Of a stretch of 64,000 nt of DNA, positions 40,100 to 48,851 are shown in pieces. How positions within the stretch are numbered: the stretch's first letter is position 1; each line of letters begins with the position of its first letter. The position numbers and the translations under genes were made by a program. The notes under the pieces were generated by a model that worked only from the letters and a program-made list of their open reading frames with translations, was not told the DNA's origin and did not search any database. The DNA comes from Nostoc sp. JL33 (GTDB lineage Bacteria; Cyanobacteriota; Cyanobacteriia; Cyanobacteriales; Nostocaceae): NCBI RefSeq assembly GCF_017114985.1, contig NZ_JABXKP010000088.1:27028-91027 (forward strand), given 5' to 3'.

Positions 40100-40345
40100 C
40101 TAAAGCGAATTGGTAAAATTTATTTCTCTAGAAGCAGTGCGACGGGGAACTAAGTAAATTAAAAAAGGCTGTTTTGCAGCATTAGCTAATGCTAAAACTT
40201 CGCGTAAGTTTTCGCTGTGAGCAATTATTCCATTTACATTGTAAGCGATATATTGATTTTTATATAAATCTAATAACATCTGGCGGTTACGATTCAACCA
40301 CTTGAACATTTCATCTCTTTCGCCTTTAGAGGGTGTTGTGTTCAT
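40100..40345 (-). CDS. DUF5678-like small protein
   Basis: 81 residues. The pattern WLNRNRQMLLDLYKNQYIAY, NVNGIIAHSENLREVLALA, KQPFLIYLVPRR is that of DUF5678 proteins (W... L...Y..q.Va..g..vi.a...l.e....a). The family is frequent in cyanobacteria and of unknown function, often near toxin-antitoxin-like genes. Single gene in the accessory island. Confidence 0.65.
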   Translation of the reverse strand: MNTTPSKGERDEMFKWLNRNRQMLLDLYKNQYIAYNVNGIIAHSENLREVLALANAAKQPFLIYLVPRRTASREINFTNSL

Positions 40346-40560
40346 ATATTTAATATTTTCTTAGAATGTGAAATATCTCTGGCACTATTTTTAATCAGAA
40401 GCAATCCCAACCCTTGCGATTCTAACTGGTGCGCCAACTCTCACCGCATCAGATTTTGTGTTGTAAGCGTAGTTCGCCCAAAATACGGAGTTGCAACCCG
40501 GAAGCAGCAAATGTCAACCCGATGTTATTTGGGACTATTTCCTTTCAAACCTCAGCCATA

Positions 40561-40919
40561 TTAACCAACAGCGAACTCGGTAAATTGTCGTTTAAAGGGG
40601 GAATGAAAAGCCAAAACGATGTCTTTTTTGGGTATACCTCGACTAATAAGTTCATTGGCGATACCTCCTTCAGTACCATCGTGTTGAATCCAAATTTTTT
40701 CGTTTTTAATATCTAAATGCAAAACACAGCCATATACACGGCGCTTATTTGACCATCCCGCGTGAATAACTTGGTAGCGATGCCTACGGCGGGGCAAAGC
40801 CCAACGCGTTCTCGATCAAAAATAACTTCTGCTTCGACTTCTTCGTTGCTGGCTTTAATTTCGCTGTAAGCTAGCAACAGTTCTTGAATAAGTTGGCGGT
40901 ATTGTTCTACTTTTGCCAT
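40561..40919 (-). pseudogene. xisI: XisI frameshifted by a 23-bp repeat insertion
   Basis: The minus-strand frame from ATG 40919 reads a normal XisI start (MAKVEQYRQLIQELLLAYSE, EVEAEVIFDRER) and then foreign sequence to an early stop. The second half continues in another frame (YQVIHAGWSNKRRVYGCVLH, GIPKKDIVLAFHSPFKRQF, TEFAVG) to 40561. Removing 23 bp inside 40777-40807 restores both a HIP1 site and a 111-residue protein reading RERDRYQ, the usual XisI length. XisI acts with XisH in fdxN-element excision in Anabaena, and xisHI pairs occur widely outside that element. Confidence 0.85.
40777..40807 (+). repeat. Repeat in a former HIP1 site within xisI
   Basis: Starts GCGATGCCTACGGCGG and ends CCCAACGC. 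Removal of the central 23 bp gives GCGATCGC and repairs the frame. Confidence 0.8.
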
Positions 40920-41323
40920 TTTACAATTGCCTCCTCTTCTGGATCGAAAACAATCAGCCGAACTTGGTAGCGTTGGATTAATAAGCGCGGTAGTTCTAAA
41001 GTAAAAAAAGAACGATAGGTGTCTAAGGGAACTGCTAAATATAGAAGTCTCTCAGGTTGTTCTTCTTCAAGTGCTAATTGATATTTGAGATACTGTCCTA
41101 AAGCAGTACTAAATTCAGTTGTAGTAGATGGAGCAACAAAGCTTTTAACTTCAACCGCAATTTTTTCTTGATTTCGTTCAGCTGCTAAAACTTTCTCTGC
41201 ACCGAGGTTGATGTACATATCCAAACCACCAAAACGCAGGAAAAGCGGGTCATTAGTGATGAGCCAACCCTCTTTCTCCAAAGCGCGTTTTACTGCATCA
41301 TGGAATATGTCTTTCGCCGGCAT
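40907..41323 (-). CDS. xisH: XisH, excision controlling factor family
   Basis: 138 residues: MPAKDIFHDAVKRALEKEGW, GGLDMYINLGAEKVLAAER, KIAVEVKSFVAPSTTTEF, GQYLKYQLALEE. It has the E-x-K and upstream acidic residues of a PD-(D/E)XK nuclease fold. XisH was described as a factor for fdxN-element excision in Anabaena heterocysts, but isolated xisHI pairs behave like a small accessory module. Its stop overlaps the xisI start by 13 bp, so translation is probably coupled. XisI is broken here. Confidence 0.9.
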   Translation of the reverse strand: MPAKDIFHDAVKRALEKEGWLITNDPLFLRFGGLDMYINLGAEKVLAAERNQEKIAVEVKSFVAPSTTTEFSTALGQYLKYQLALEEEQPERLLYLAVPLDTYRSFFTLELPRLLIQRYQVRLIVFDPEEEAIVKWQK

Positions 41324-41564
41324 AGATTCCTAGAATTTTGATTTCGATATTATAAAACTAGCTTACTCCCTACCAAACCTGACTTAAATCCAAAACAAAC
41401 CCAGGTAGCAACGGTTCACCATAAAGTGTCTTAGGATTATCTAATTCCTCAACCGCAATATTAGGACGATAAATAAAAACTCGGCGTTGTTTTCTATCAA
41501 TTAACCAACCAAGTTGTGTTCCATTATCAATATACTCCTGCATCTTATCTTGTAAAACTTGCAA

Positions 41565-41590
41565 GCGATGCCTACGGCGGTAAACTACGC
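41565..41590 (+). repeat. Repeat in a former HIP1 site within Uma2, 18-bp insert
   Basis: GCGATGCCTACGGCGG... AAACTACGC, related to the copy in xisI. It adds six codons in frame. Confidence 0.75.
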
Positions 41591-41698
41591 TCTGGGAACG
41601 CAACTCAATCACAAACTCAGGACAAATCGGCGCAAACTTTTTTCGCAGTTCCGGTGGTATCGCTTCCCAGCGATCGCGTTTTATCCACGCTGCATCAG

Positions 41699-41727
41699 GC
41701 GATGTCTACGACGGGCTACGCCTACGC
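41699..41727 (+). repeat. 29-bp repeat in a former HIP1 site, copy 3 (creates the TAG)
   Basis: Same as 14920-14948. Read on the minus strand it adds seven codons, including TAG. Confidence 0.85.
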
Positions 41728-41946
41728 ACTGCACCATTAGGCAAAGTAAATCCACCACTGGAACCAAACCCTACACCTGTACCATCTTGCTTTACCCAAA
41801 TACCCAACTGAACAATAACGTCAAAGTTGCGTTCATCAGTTTCGGAACCAGTAGGGGGCATAATCACTAATTCTCCAGCAGCATTACGTTCAATCCGAAA
41901 ATCACCGTTTAACTGACAAAACTCGTAAAACTGGTCTTCGGTTAGT

Positions 41947-41975
41947 GCGTAGGCGTAGCCCGTCGTAGACATCGC
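41947..41975 (-). repeat. 29-bp repeat in a former HIP1 site, copy 4
   Basis: Inverted relative to copy 3. It adds seven codons (within MSTTGYAYA) to the N-terminal part of Uma2 without a stop. Confidence 0.85.
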
Positions 41976-42166
41976 AGGTTGTAATTGCAAGACCATTGGT
42001 ACAATTTCTGTAGCTATAGGTAAGTTAATGGTCATAATTCATATTTTGGGGGCTTCACCTGTCTTTAAGATATATCTTGGCAAAATTTTAGGGGTGGTTT
42101 CGTAACCACCCCTTCATTCCCCTAATATTTAGAATTTACTTGCAGTCCCCTGAATGGGAAGTTAAT

Positions 42167-43792
42167 TTACTCAGAAATATTAATCGAACTTTCAACTTGA
42201 GAATTAGCCAATGTTGGGGCAGAGAAAATCCGCGAGTACAGACTTGATGGTTGTTTATGGGCAACAACTGGTAGAACTTGGCGAGCATGGGCGGCTAATT
42301 CCACAGCCTTCACATCATAAGTCTGCGTTGCTAACTTGGGATAAAACCCGATTCCGATGATTGGCAGCAGCAAACAAGCGGTAATAAATATTTCGCGGGG
42401 TTTGACATCAGATATTATAGCATCCAAGTGCAACTCTTTACTTTGTTCACCGTAGAACACTTGACGTAGCATCGACAGTAAATAAATCGGTGTCAAAATC
42501 ACGCCAACGGCTGACAGCAACACAACTACAATTTTGAAGCTGGAACTGTAAACATCACTGGTGGCGATACCGAGAAATACCATCAACTCACCCACAAAAC
42601 CACTCATTCCGGGTAAGGCGAGAGAAGCCATTGAACCAATAGTAAACAGAGCAAAGGTTTTCGGCATTACTTTGGCCATACCGCCCATTTTATCCATCAT
42701 CAAGGTGTGGGTGCGATCGTAAGTCACGCCAGACAGGAAGAACAAGCTAGCAGCAATCAAACCGTGGGAAACCATCTGTAGCACTGCACCGCTAATACCC
42801 AGTTCCGTGTAGGAGGCAATCCCAATCAACACAAACCCCATGTGGGCAATTGAAGAGTAAGCCAATCGGCGTTTGAGATTGGTTTGGGCAAAGGCACAGC
42901 AAGCACCGTAGACAATGTTCACTACACCCAAAATCGCTAATACTGGCGCAAAAGTCACATGGGCATTGGGCAACATTTCCACATTGAAGCGGATGAGAGC
43001 ATAACCACCCATTTTTAACAACACACCAGCCAAAATCATTGAACCAGGTGCTGATGCTTCACCGTGAGCATCAGGTAGCCAAGTGTGTAAGGGGAAAATC
43101 GGCAACTTCACACCGAAGGCAATCAAGAAACCTCCATAAACCAACAATTCCAAGGTTTTGGGGTATTCTTTCATTCCCAGAGTCGCCATGTCGAAGGTGA
43201 CGGTATCTCCAGAAAAGACAAGTGCAAAACCGGCAATCAAGATAAATATTGATGCGGCGGCGGTGTAAAGAATGAACTTGGTAGCGGCATAACGGCGATT
43301 TTGTCCTCCCCAGATGGAAATCAGCAGGTAAACCGGCACTAACTCGATTTCCCACATCAGGAAAAAGAGCAGCAAATCCTGGGCGACAAATACGCCAAGC
43401 TGGGCGCTGTACATCACTAACATCAAACCATAAAATAATCGCGGCTTGGTGGTAACTTTCCAAGCCGCGAATATTGCGAGGGTATTTATTAAGCCTGTCA
43501 GAAGCAGTAAGGGCATCGATAATCCATCAACACCCACAGCCCAATGCAAACCTAACTGTGGTATCCAAGGATAGTTTTCTACAAGTTGGAGTCTTGAACT
43601 TTGGAAGTCGTACTTATACCAAAAGGCATAAATCATCAGTGCAAAGTCGGCAAAAGCTACTCCCAAACCATACCAACGGACAGTTCTACCTTCTTTGTCT
43701 GGGATTAGGGGGATGGCTAAGGCAGCCACCAAGGGTAAAAGGATTATGGCTGTTAGCCAGGGAAATTCAATAGCATTCATCACTTCTGACAA
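42167..43792 (-). CDS. ndhD: NAD(P)H-quinone oxidoreductase chain 4 (NdhD1-like)
   Basis: 541 residues, a membrane subunit of the NDH-1 complex (respiration and cyclic electron flow). About 14 transmembrane helices. Conserved features of proton-pumping subunits: LMWEIELVPVYLLISIWGG (key Glu), YTAAASIFILIAGF, VKLPIFPLHTWLPDAHGEA (Lys and His), LKMGGYALIRFN, FAQTNLKRRLAYSSIAHMGF. The sequence looks like the NdhD1 type of respiratory NDH-1. It stands alone without ndhF. The start ATG 43792 could alternatively be the next Met at codon 5. Confidence 0.95.
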   Translation of the reverse strand: MSEVMNAIEFPWLTAIILLPLVAALAIPLIPDKEGRTVRWYGLGVAFADFALMIYAFWYKYDFQSSRLQLVENYPWIPQLGLHWAVGVDGLSMPLLLLTGLINTLAIFAAWKVTTKPRLFYGLMLVMYSAQLGVFVAQDLLLFFLMWEIELVPVYLLISIWGGQNRRYAATKFILYTAAASIFILIAGFALVFSGDTVTFDMATLGMKEYPKTLELLVYGGFLIAFGVKLPIFPLHTWLPDAHGEASAPGSMILAGVLLKMGGYALIRFNVEMLPNAHVTFAPVLAILGVVNIVYGACCAFAQTNLKRRLAYSSIAHMGFVLIGIASYTELGISGAVLQMVSHGLIAASLFFLSGVTYDRTHTLMMDKMGGMAKVMPKTFALFTIGSMASLALPGMSGFVGELMVFLGIATSDVYSSSFKIVVVLLSAVGVILTPIYLLSMLRQVFYGEQSKELHLDAIISDVKPREIFITACLLLPIIGIGFYPKLATQTYDVKAVELAAHARQVLPVVAHKQPSSLYSRIFSAPTLANSQVESSINISE

Positions 43793-44078
43793 CCAATTTT
43801 GCCTTCTCGCTTTTATTACATTATATTAAGGAGGTTATAGTTTTGTAAACTTTATTGTACTCTAGAAGATTAAATTTTCTTTTCGCTTTTGACAGAAATA
43901 TATACTCATCGAATGTCCATTTATCAGGATAAATAAGAATAAATACTTATCGGATTTTGCGGTTTGGCAGAGAAGCACGAACGGGGACGAAAGCGCGTAG
44001 CAAGACGAAGTACAGTTTTAATCAGTTCTGCCATGATAGGTTATGACTGGAATTGTGATTACTTCAGGAAACAAAATT
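43793..44078. other. Divergent region between ndhD and the peroxiredoxin gene
   Basis: AT-rich with a GC-rich patch at about 43976-44015 (ACGAACGGGGACGAAAGCG), a short repeat-like segment. It must hold promoters for both directions; no confident -35/-10 pair was identified. Confidence 0.4.
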
Positions 44079-44813
44079 ATGTTCGCCAATCGCCGAGGAC
44101 AAAGAGTACCCAATGTCACTTTCCATACTCGCAATAACAACGGCTGGGTGGATGTGACAACCGATGATCTATTTGCTAATAAGACAGTGGTTGTCTTCTC
44201 TTTACCAGGTGCTTATACTCCAACTTGTTCATCAACTCATCTCCCTGGCTACAACGAATTGGCTAAGGTTTTCAAGGAAAATGGTGTTGATGAGATTATC
44301 TGTATTTCTGTCAATGATGCCTTTGTGATGAACGAATGGGCGAAGGATCAAGAAGCAGAAAATATCAAATTAATTCCCGATGGTAATGGTGAATTTACTG
44401 AAGGCATGGGTATGCTGGTAGATAAATCAGACTTAGGGTTTGGGAAGCGATCGTGGCGCTATTCTATGCTGGTGAAAGATGGTGTAATTAATCAGATGTT
44501 TATTGAGCCAGACGAGCCAGGAGATCCCTTTAAGGTGTCCGATGCCGAAACAATGCTCAGATACATCAACCCCCAAGCAGTGAAGCCGGAAGTAGTTTCC
44601 CTGTTTGCGAAAGTTGGTTGTCCCTTCTGTGCCCGTGCGAAGGTGATGCTCAAGGAACATGACATTAGCTACGAAGAAATTACCTTGGGCAAGGATATCA
44701 CCACACGCTCTTTACGAGCAGTTACGGGTGCGACAACAGTTCCCCAAGTGTTTATCGATGGTAAATTAATTGGTGGTTCTGAGGCACTAGAAGCCTACTT
44801 CGCTGCTAAATAG
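44079..44813 (+). CDS. Peroxiredoxin-5/glutaredoxin fusion
   Basis: 244 residues from ATG 44079 (GGAA 8 bp upstream; an in-frame ATG at 44043 adds 12). N-terminal Prx5 domain with the peroxidatic Cys in PGAYTPTCSSTHLPGY (Cys about 50), then a C-terminal glutaredoxin domain with CPFC, TVPQVFIDGKLIGG. Such hybrids reduce peroxides using glutathione without a separate glutaredoxin. Cytoplasmic. Single gene with a strong terminator at 44881-44920. Confidence 0.9.
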   Translation: MFANRRGQRVPNVTFHTRNNNGWVDVTTDDLFANKTVVVFSLPGAYTPTCSSTHLPGYNELAKVFKENGVDEIICISVNDAFVMNEWAKDQEAENIKLIPDGNGEFTEGMGMLVDKSDLGFGKRSWRYSMLVKDGVINQMFIEPDEPGDPFKVSDAETMLRYINPQAVKPEVVSLFAKVGCPFCARAKVMLKEHDISYEEITLGKDITTRSLRAVTGATTVPQVFIDGKLIGGSEALEAYFAAK

Positions 44814-44880
44814 TTTTCAGTTGGCGCACACAGCCGTTACCAAAGTCATGGTATTTTTTACCGCAGCCTGATTTGTATTG

Positions 44881-44920
44881 AGAACCCCGACTTCTTTGAG
44901 AAGTCGGGGTTCTGTTTTTT
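44881..44920 (+). terminator. Strong intrinsic terminator after the Prx-Grx gene
   Basis: A perfect 15-bp stem, AGAACCCCGACTTCT and AGAAGTCGGGGTTCT, with a 3-nt loop, followed by GTTTTTT. Confidence 0.9.
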
Positions 44921-45034
44921 CAAAAGTCAGCAGTTAACAAATCTTCAGATGGGTAGATGTATTTTTGCCCAGATACTCACTACTGATCATATAAAATTGA
45001 CTCGGATTGAATTCCCATTTATTTAAAAGACAAT

Positions 45035-46276
45035 ATGTTTGCCAGAATCCGCCGTCTTTTGAGTCAATTTTTTAGTAAATCAAGGACAATCAACAACGAA
45101 CCACTGAATAAAGTGAGTTTGATTGTGATTATTATAATTGATATTTTTATTTTGATTAATGTTTTTACAGGACTGGATGATATTAGCAGATGGCATATCA
45201 GCCCGAACAACGCTTATCCATGTTATTCAGAGTGGCAAAATTATCGCGCAAAAACCACTAAAGATAAAGACTATGAAATTGTTAAACTTTCATTGCCACA
45301 GAACACGAACAATCAACTCAGTTTTCAGCGAAACTATCAACAAGCCGAAGTAGGACATCTGGGTAAGGTTTCTAAAACGTGCTTGCAATATGCCGACTAC
45401 AAAGATAAGATTAACAATCCTGAAAAGCAGCAAATCATCACAACTATTGATCAGAAAGAAGTGCAAATCAGTAGGTTTGAAGAAGCAAATCGCACTATTA
45501 AATCCCAATATGACTCAACGCTATTAGAAAAAATTGCCGGTCAGGGTCGTGAACAATCAATTAATCAAGTCAGTGCTGAAAAAGCTAAACAAGCATTAGA
45601 ACAAAATAATCGCCAAATTTTCACCCTTAAACAGGAAAATTATACTCTTAAAAATGAATTGCTTGCCAAACCGGAAAGCATTAGTTTTATAGCCTTTCTT
45701 AAAGATGACAATCAATTCCGGGAAGTTGACAAAGGCTATCAGCAGGCATCATTTTGGTATCCAAGTATCCAGCTTGCTTTTCAGTCGCTCTTTCTTCTAC
45801 CACTGATTTTCATTGCCTTATCAGTTCACAAATTTGCCCAAGGAAGAGGATATGGACTCATCTCCCTAATTAGCTGGCATTTGCTAGTTATCTTTTTTAT
45901 CCCACTAATCGTTAAAATATTTGAATTTCTTCAAATAGGTGCAATATTTAAATTTTTATTTGATATTATTAGCGCCATTTTTGGTGGTTTACTTTTCCTG
46001 ATAAATTATCTTTATATCTTGCTGATTCCAATTATCGGTTTTGGAATTATCCAGTTTTTTCAAAAATTTGTCTTTAATGCTAAAGTCCAGGCAGCTAGCA
46101 GAGTTCAAAAATCACGCTGTGTCAATTGTGCTAAGAAAATTCGACACCTTGATACTTACTGTCCGCACTGTGGCTATTATCAGTACACTGAATGCCAAAA
46201 CTGTCATAATCTTACTTATACACATTTGCCGTATTGTAAACATTGTGGAACTTCTCAAGATTCCAGTAATTTGTAA
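45035..46276 (+). CDS. Membrane protein with C-terminal double zinc ribbon
   Basis: 413 residues, function unknown. One N-terminal membrane segment (LIVIIIIDIFILINVFTG), a large soluble loop with coiled-coil (about 130-215; EEANRTIKSQYDSTLLEKIA, KAKQALEQNNRQIFTLKQEN), then three to four membrane segments (LAFQSLFLLPLIFIALS, HLLVIFFIPLIVKIFEFL, ILLIPIIGFGIIQFF), and a tail with CVNCAKK, CPHCGYY, CQNCHN and CKHCG, a double zinc ribbon. A PAP2 gene follows after 3 bp to its first possible start, so the two are probably cotranscribed. Confidence 0.7.
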   Translation: MFARIRRLLSQFFSKSRTINNEPLNKVSLIVIIIIDIFILINVFTGLDDISRWHISPNNAYPCYSEWQNYRAKTTKDKDYEIVKLSLPQNTNNQLSFQRNYQQAEVGHLGKVSKTCLQYADYKDKINNPEKQQIITTIDQKEVQISRFEEANRTIKSQYDSTLLEKIAGQGREQSINQVSAEKAKQALEQNNRQIFTLKQENYTLKNELLAKPESISFIAFLKDDNQFREVDKGYQQASFWYPSIQLAFQSLFLLPLIFIALSVHKFAQGRGYGLISLISWHLLVIFFIPLIVKIFEFLQIGAIFKFLFDIISAIFGGLLFLINYLYILLIPIIGFGIIQFFQKFVFNAKVQAASRVQKSRCVNCAKKIRHLDTYCPHCGYYQYTECQNCHNLTYTHLPYCKHCGTSQDSSNL

Positions 46277-46312
46277 TCAGTGAAGTCCTTTATCAGTCTT
46301 TTTAACTTAGAT

Positions 46313-47080
46313 ATGGAAAAAGTGAAAACAGCCAATAAAGAGAGTCAGTCGCCGCTTTCTTTTCTCAAAAACCTGTTGATTGCGCGTTGGCGATCGCTCT
46401 TACTCCTCTTGATAGGAGTATATTTACCTTTGCAGACCTTTGAGATCCTAACAGTGAAGATATGGCAAAATCAAGCTGGCTTACCGTGGGATGTGCCTAT
46501 TCTGTTAGCAATTCATTCTACAGCAAACCCACAGCTTGATGTTTTAGCAGTGACGCTAGCTATAATTGGGTTGCCTTGGACAGCGATACCGATTTTGGGT
46601 GCGATCGCACTCATATTATTACTTCAAAAACGCTGGCGATCGCTAACTTATTTACTCACCGCCTCACTGGGAAGCATCATCATCAACCGCACAGCAAAGG
46701 AATTAATGCATCGAGTGCGTCCGCAATTGTGGCAGTCCATTGCACCTGAGTCTAGTTTTGCATTTCCCAGCGCTCATGCCATGACAAGTATAACTCTGGT
46801 AGCAATTTTGCTATTCTTAACTTGGGCTAGCTCCTGGCGCTGGTTGTTTCTCATATTCGGCAGCTTATATGTAATAGCTATTGCGTGGTGTCGTCTCTAT
46901 CTGGGGGTTCACTTTCCCAGTGACATTCTCGCAGGTTGGATGGTTTCATTAGGTTGGACAATTGGCGTCAGTCTAATCATCAGACCGTATACAACTAAAG
47001 CCAAATCCCTTGATGGCGAACGCCCTAAGGATGAAACTAGCTTACTCCCTGAAGAAAGAAAGTTGATAACTGAGGAGTGA
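46313..47080 (+). CDS. PAP2-family membrane phosphatase
   Basis: 255 residues from ATG 46313; an in-frame GTG at 46280 would add 11. About six membrane helices and the three PAP2 phosphatase motifs: KELMHRVRP, PSAHAMTS and RLYLGVHFPSDILAGW (with catalytic His residues). The family dephosphorylates lipid phosphates such as phosphatidate or undecaprenyl pyrophosphate. The specific lipid is unknown. It follows the zinc-ribbon membrane protein closely. Confidence 0.85.
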   Translation: MEKVKTANKESQSPLSFLKNLLIARWRSLLLLLIGVYLPLQTFEILTVKIWQNQAGLPWDVPILLAIHSTANPQLDVLAVTLAIIGLPWTAIPILGAIALILLLQKRWRSLTYLLTASLGSIIINRTAKELMHRVRPQLWQSIAPESSFAFPSAHAMTSITLVAILLFLTWASSWRWLFLIFGSLYVIAIAWCRLYLGVHFPSDILAGWMVSLGWTIGVSLIIRPYTTKAKSLDGERPKDETSLLPEERKLITEE

Positions 47081-47593
47081 TATTATGTCCGCTTAAAGAC
47101 TTATGATTTAGGCTGACGCACAGACACGCAGACAGGGAGAGATTTTAATGATAAATCATATGAAAGCTTGTTACCGTGTCCATGACTAATAAGATAGATT
47201 TACATATACAGATTATGGACACAGATCACGTTCATTTCTCCTCTTCATGAATAGGGGCGGTAGCGAAACGAATGGGAAATCTGTACTACTACAAAAAGTG
47301 AGTGTCACAAATAATTTCACTGTTTTGGTAATCACATTGAAGCACATTAAAATAATTCCTAATGACGCTCTCTACGAACGCTTTTAGCGTGTCGCAGACA
47401 GACGCTAAAAGCGTAGCTTGTCGGGCGCTGGAGTACGCGGACACGAGAAAGCGTGACGAAGACAGTAATTCGTAATTAAGTTTTGTAACGGGGATAAAGA
47501 CAAGAGCCACAAAACTTACCGCTTGTTAGTTGCTCTTTACTTAAACCCCCGGAATTAGTTAAAGTGAGCAATTAGAGTTAAGGATAGATTTAG
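47081..47593. other. Repeat-containing intergenic region
   Basis: Begins with TATTATGTCCGCTTAA, matching one end of the MITE that split hicA, but no partner end was found. GTGTCCAT... ATGGACAC (about 47178-47223) and GCTTTTAGCGT... ACGCTAAAAGC (about 47380-47415) form inverted repeats. No gene was supported. Confidence 0.6.
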
Positions 47594-48088
47594 ATGCGCT
47601 TGCCAATTGCAATTAGTACCATTTTAGTGGCGTCTTTGGGTTTGAATGCACCTGTTATGCCTCAACCTCCTATACAGGTAGCGCAAACACCAGCATTGAC
47701 TAGTTTCACCTTTGAACAATTTAAGATTAATTACAAATTATGGAGACAGCAAAGAATCCCTAACTATCGCTATGAATTCACTAGAAGTTGCTTTTGTTTC
47801 CCCAAAGCCACAGAAGTAGTGATTATTGAAGTACGGAATGGTGTTACAACTTCTATCACTTCTAAACAGACTGGTAAACCAGTAGATGGACAATTGTTTC
47901 AAAAATACAATACTATTCCTAAACTCTTTAATATCATTGGAAATGCGCTGACTCGGAAAGCGGCAAATCTGACCGTACAATATGATCCGATAATTGGCTA
48001 CCCAACTCAAATTAACATTGATTATAATAGCAAAATAGCTGATGATGAAATTTTCTTCACAATTAAGAATCTGCAAAAAATCAAGTAA
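47594..48088 (+). CDS. Secreted DUF6174-like protein
   Basis: 164 residues. A signal peptide-like N-terminus (hydrophobic 5-20) and the pattern NYRYEFTRSCFCFPKATEVV, IIEVRNGVTTSITSKQTGKP, LTVQYDPIIGYPTQINIDYN, which is DUF6174: a small secreted domain with a conserved CxC pair, of unknown function. Single gene, probably periplasmic or extracellular. Confidence 0.75.
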   Translation: MRLPIAISTILVASLGLNAPVMPQPPIQVAQTPALTSFTFEQFKINYKLWRQQRIPNYRYEFTRSCFCFPKATEVVIIEVRNGVTTSITSKQTGKPVDGQLFQKYNTIPKLFNIIGNALTRKAANLTVQYDPIIGYPTQINIDYNSKIADDEIFFTIKNLQKIK

Positions 48089-48578
48089 ATATAGCTAACG
48101 AGAGCAATATCGAAATAAGCTAAAAAACATCCAAGAAAGCATAATCGAATTAAATATAACTCTTGTGGGGTGGGCCAAAAGCCCACCCAGCTTATGTAAT
48201 TTAAATGTGGAACAGCTTAGAACAACCCGCCCCTTAATTCAACTACTTCTGTATCAGCAGATATTTGGGGTGGGTTGCTTTTGTTATTTTGTCGGTCTAA
48301 ATTCTATTTGTAAACCGGATTTTAACCGGGGCAGCAATATTATATATCATAAGTTTGCACTCTCACCGAATTTTAGATTTTAAATTTTGGAAAATGGAAT
48401 TGTTGGGCGTTGCCTAAGAAGAGAAGATTCAAAATCCAAAATTTAAAAAGGTTCCAGAGCAAGCTTTCTTTAAACAAAAAATTGCCACCATATTCAATCT
48501 CATCCTGGATATTCTGTGGGAACGTTACGCAATGTACAACTTAATATTCTGACCTCTCTCCTGCAAGGAGAAGCCCTA
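48089..48578. other. Intergenic region with MITE-like copy 3
   Basis: Contains the element 48117-48218 and short AT-rich remnants. No gene was supported. Confidence 0.5.
48117..48218. mobile_element. MITE-like palindromic element, copy 3
   Basis: About 102 bp in the opposite orientation to copies 1 and 2. It begins AAGCTAAAAAACATCC and ends TTTAAATGTGGAACAGCTT, with central CTTGTGGGGTGGGCC... GCCCACCC. Confidence 0.75.
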
Positions 48579-48851
48579 TTACGATCCTTGCAAAAGTTCA
48601 TTAATTGAACTTATACCCTGTTTAATTTGTTCTGTCAGAGAAGTTATTAATAAGTTAAGAGTTTCGCCTGAAAAATTGAGTAATCCCAAAGCATATAATA
48701 GGCTGGAAATCCCAATAACTAGAGCCAAAAATCTCCCAAAACAACCGGGATTAATTTCAATAAAAGCTAATTTAGATTGCCCAATGACAGCAATCGTTAT
48801 AAAAATAATTCCTGCTATTAAAAATGTGCTATTTGGAGTTAAATCTGTCAT
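48579..48851 (-). CDS. Small membrane protein, unknown
   Basis: 90 residues from ATG 48851 (the frame is open 20 codons further). Two membrane segments (FLIAGIIFITIAVIGQ, FGRFLALVIGISSLLYALGLL) and an amphipathic C-terminus (NLLITSLTEQIKQGISS). Similar small membrane proteins occur in cyanobacteria; no function is known to me. The chosen start gives the compact MTDLTPNSTFLIAG. Confidence 0.55.
   Translation of the reverse strand: MTDLTPNSTFLIAGIIFITIAVIGQSKLAFIEINPGCFGRFLALVIGISSLLYALGLLNFSGETLNLLITSLTEQIKQGISSINELLQGS

Larger units (their letters stand above)
41370..42035 (-). pseudogene. Uma2-family nuclease-like gene with an in-frame TAG from repeat insertion
   Basis: 222 codons in one frame, interrupted only by TAG at codon 110 (41706-41708). 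Uma2 proteins have a PD-(D/E)XK nuclease-like fold of unknown role. The N-terminal part is EDQFYEFCQLNGDFRIE, VQLGIWVKQDGTGVGF; past the stop come PDAAWIKRDRWEAIPPELRK, VIELRSQS and LPGFVLDLSQVW. Three repeat copies (41947-41975, 41699-41727, 41565-41590) lie in it. Deleting 21, 21 and 18 bp restores HIP1 sites and the sequences PAIALTEDQ, GAVRSPDAAW and SQSDRLQ, giving about 201 residues, normal for Uma2. Readthrough of the TAG would still give a full-length product. Confidence 0.85.

Noticed and set aside
43071..43463. 130-codon minus-strand ORF within ndhD
   Set aside because: Alternative frame of NdhD; NdhD itself is unambiguous.
45159..46283. Plus-strand ORFs of 64 and 80 codons within the zinc-ribbon membrane protein
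   Set aside because: Other frames of a gene with clear zinc-ribbon and membrane features.
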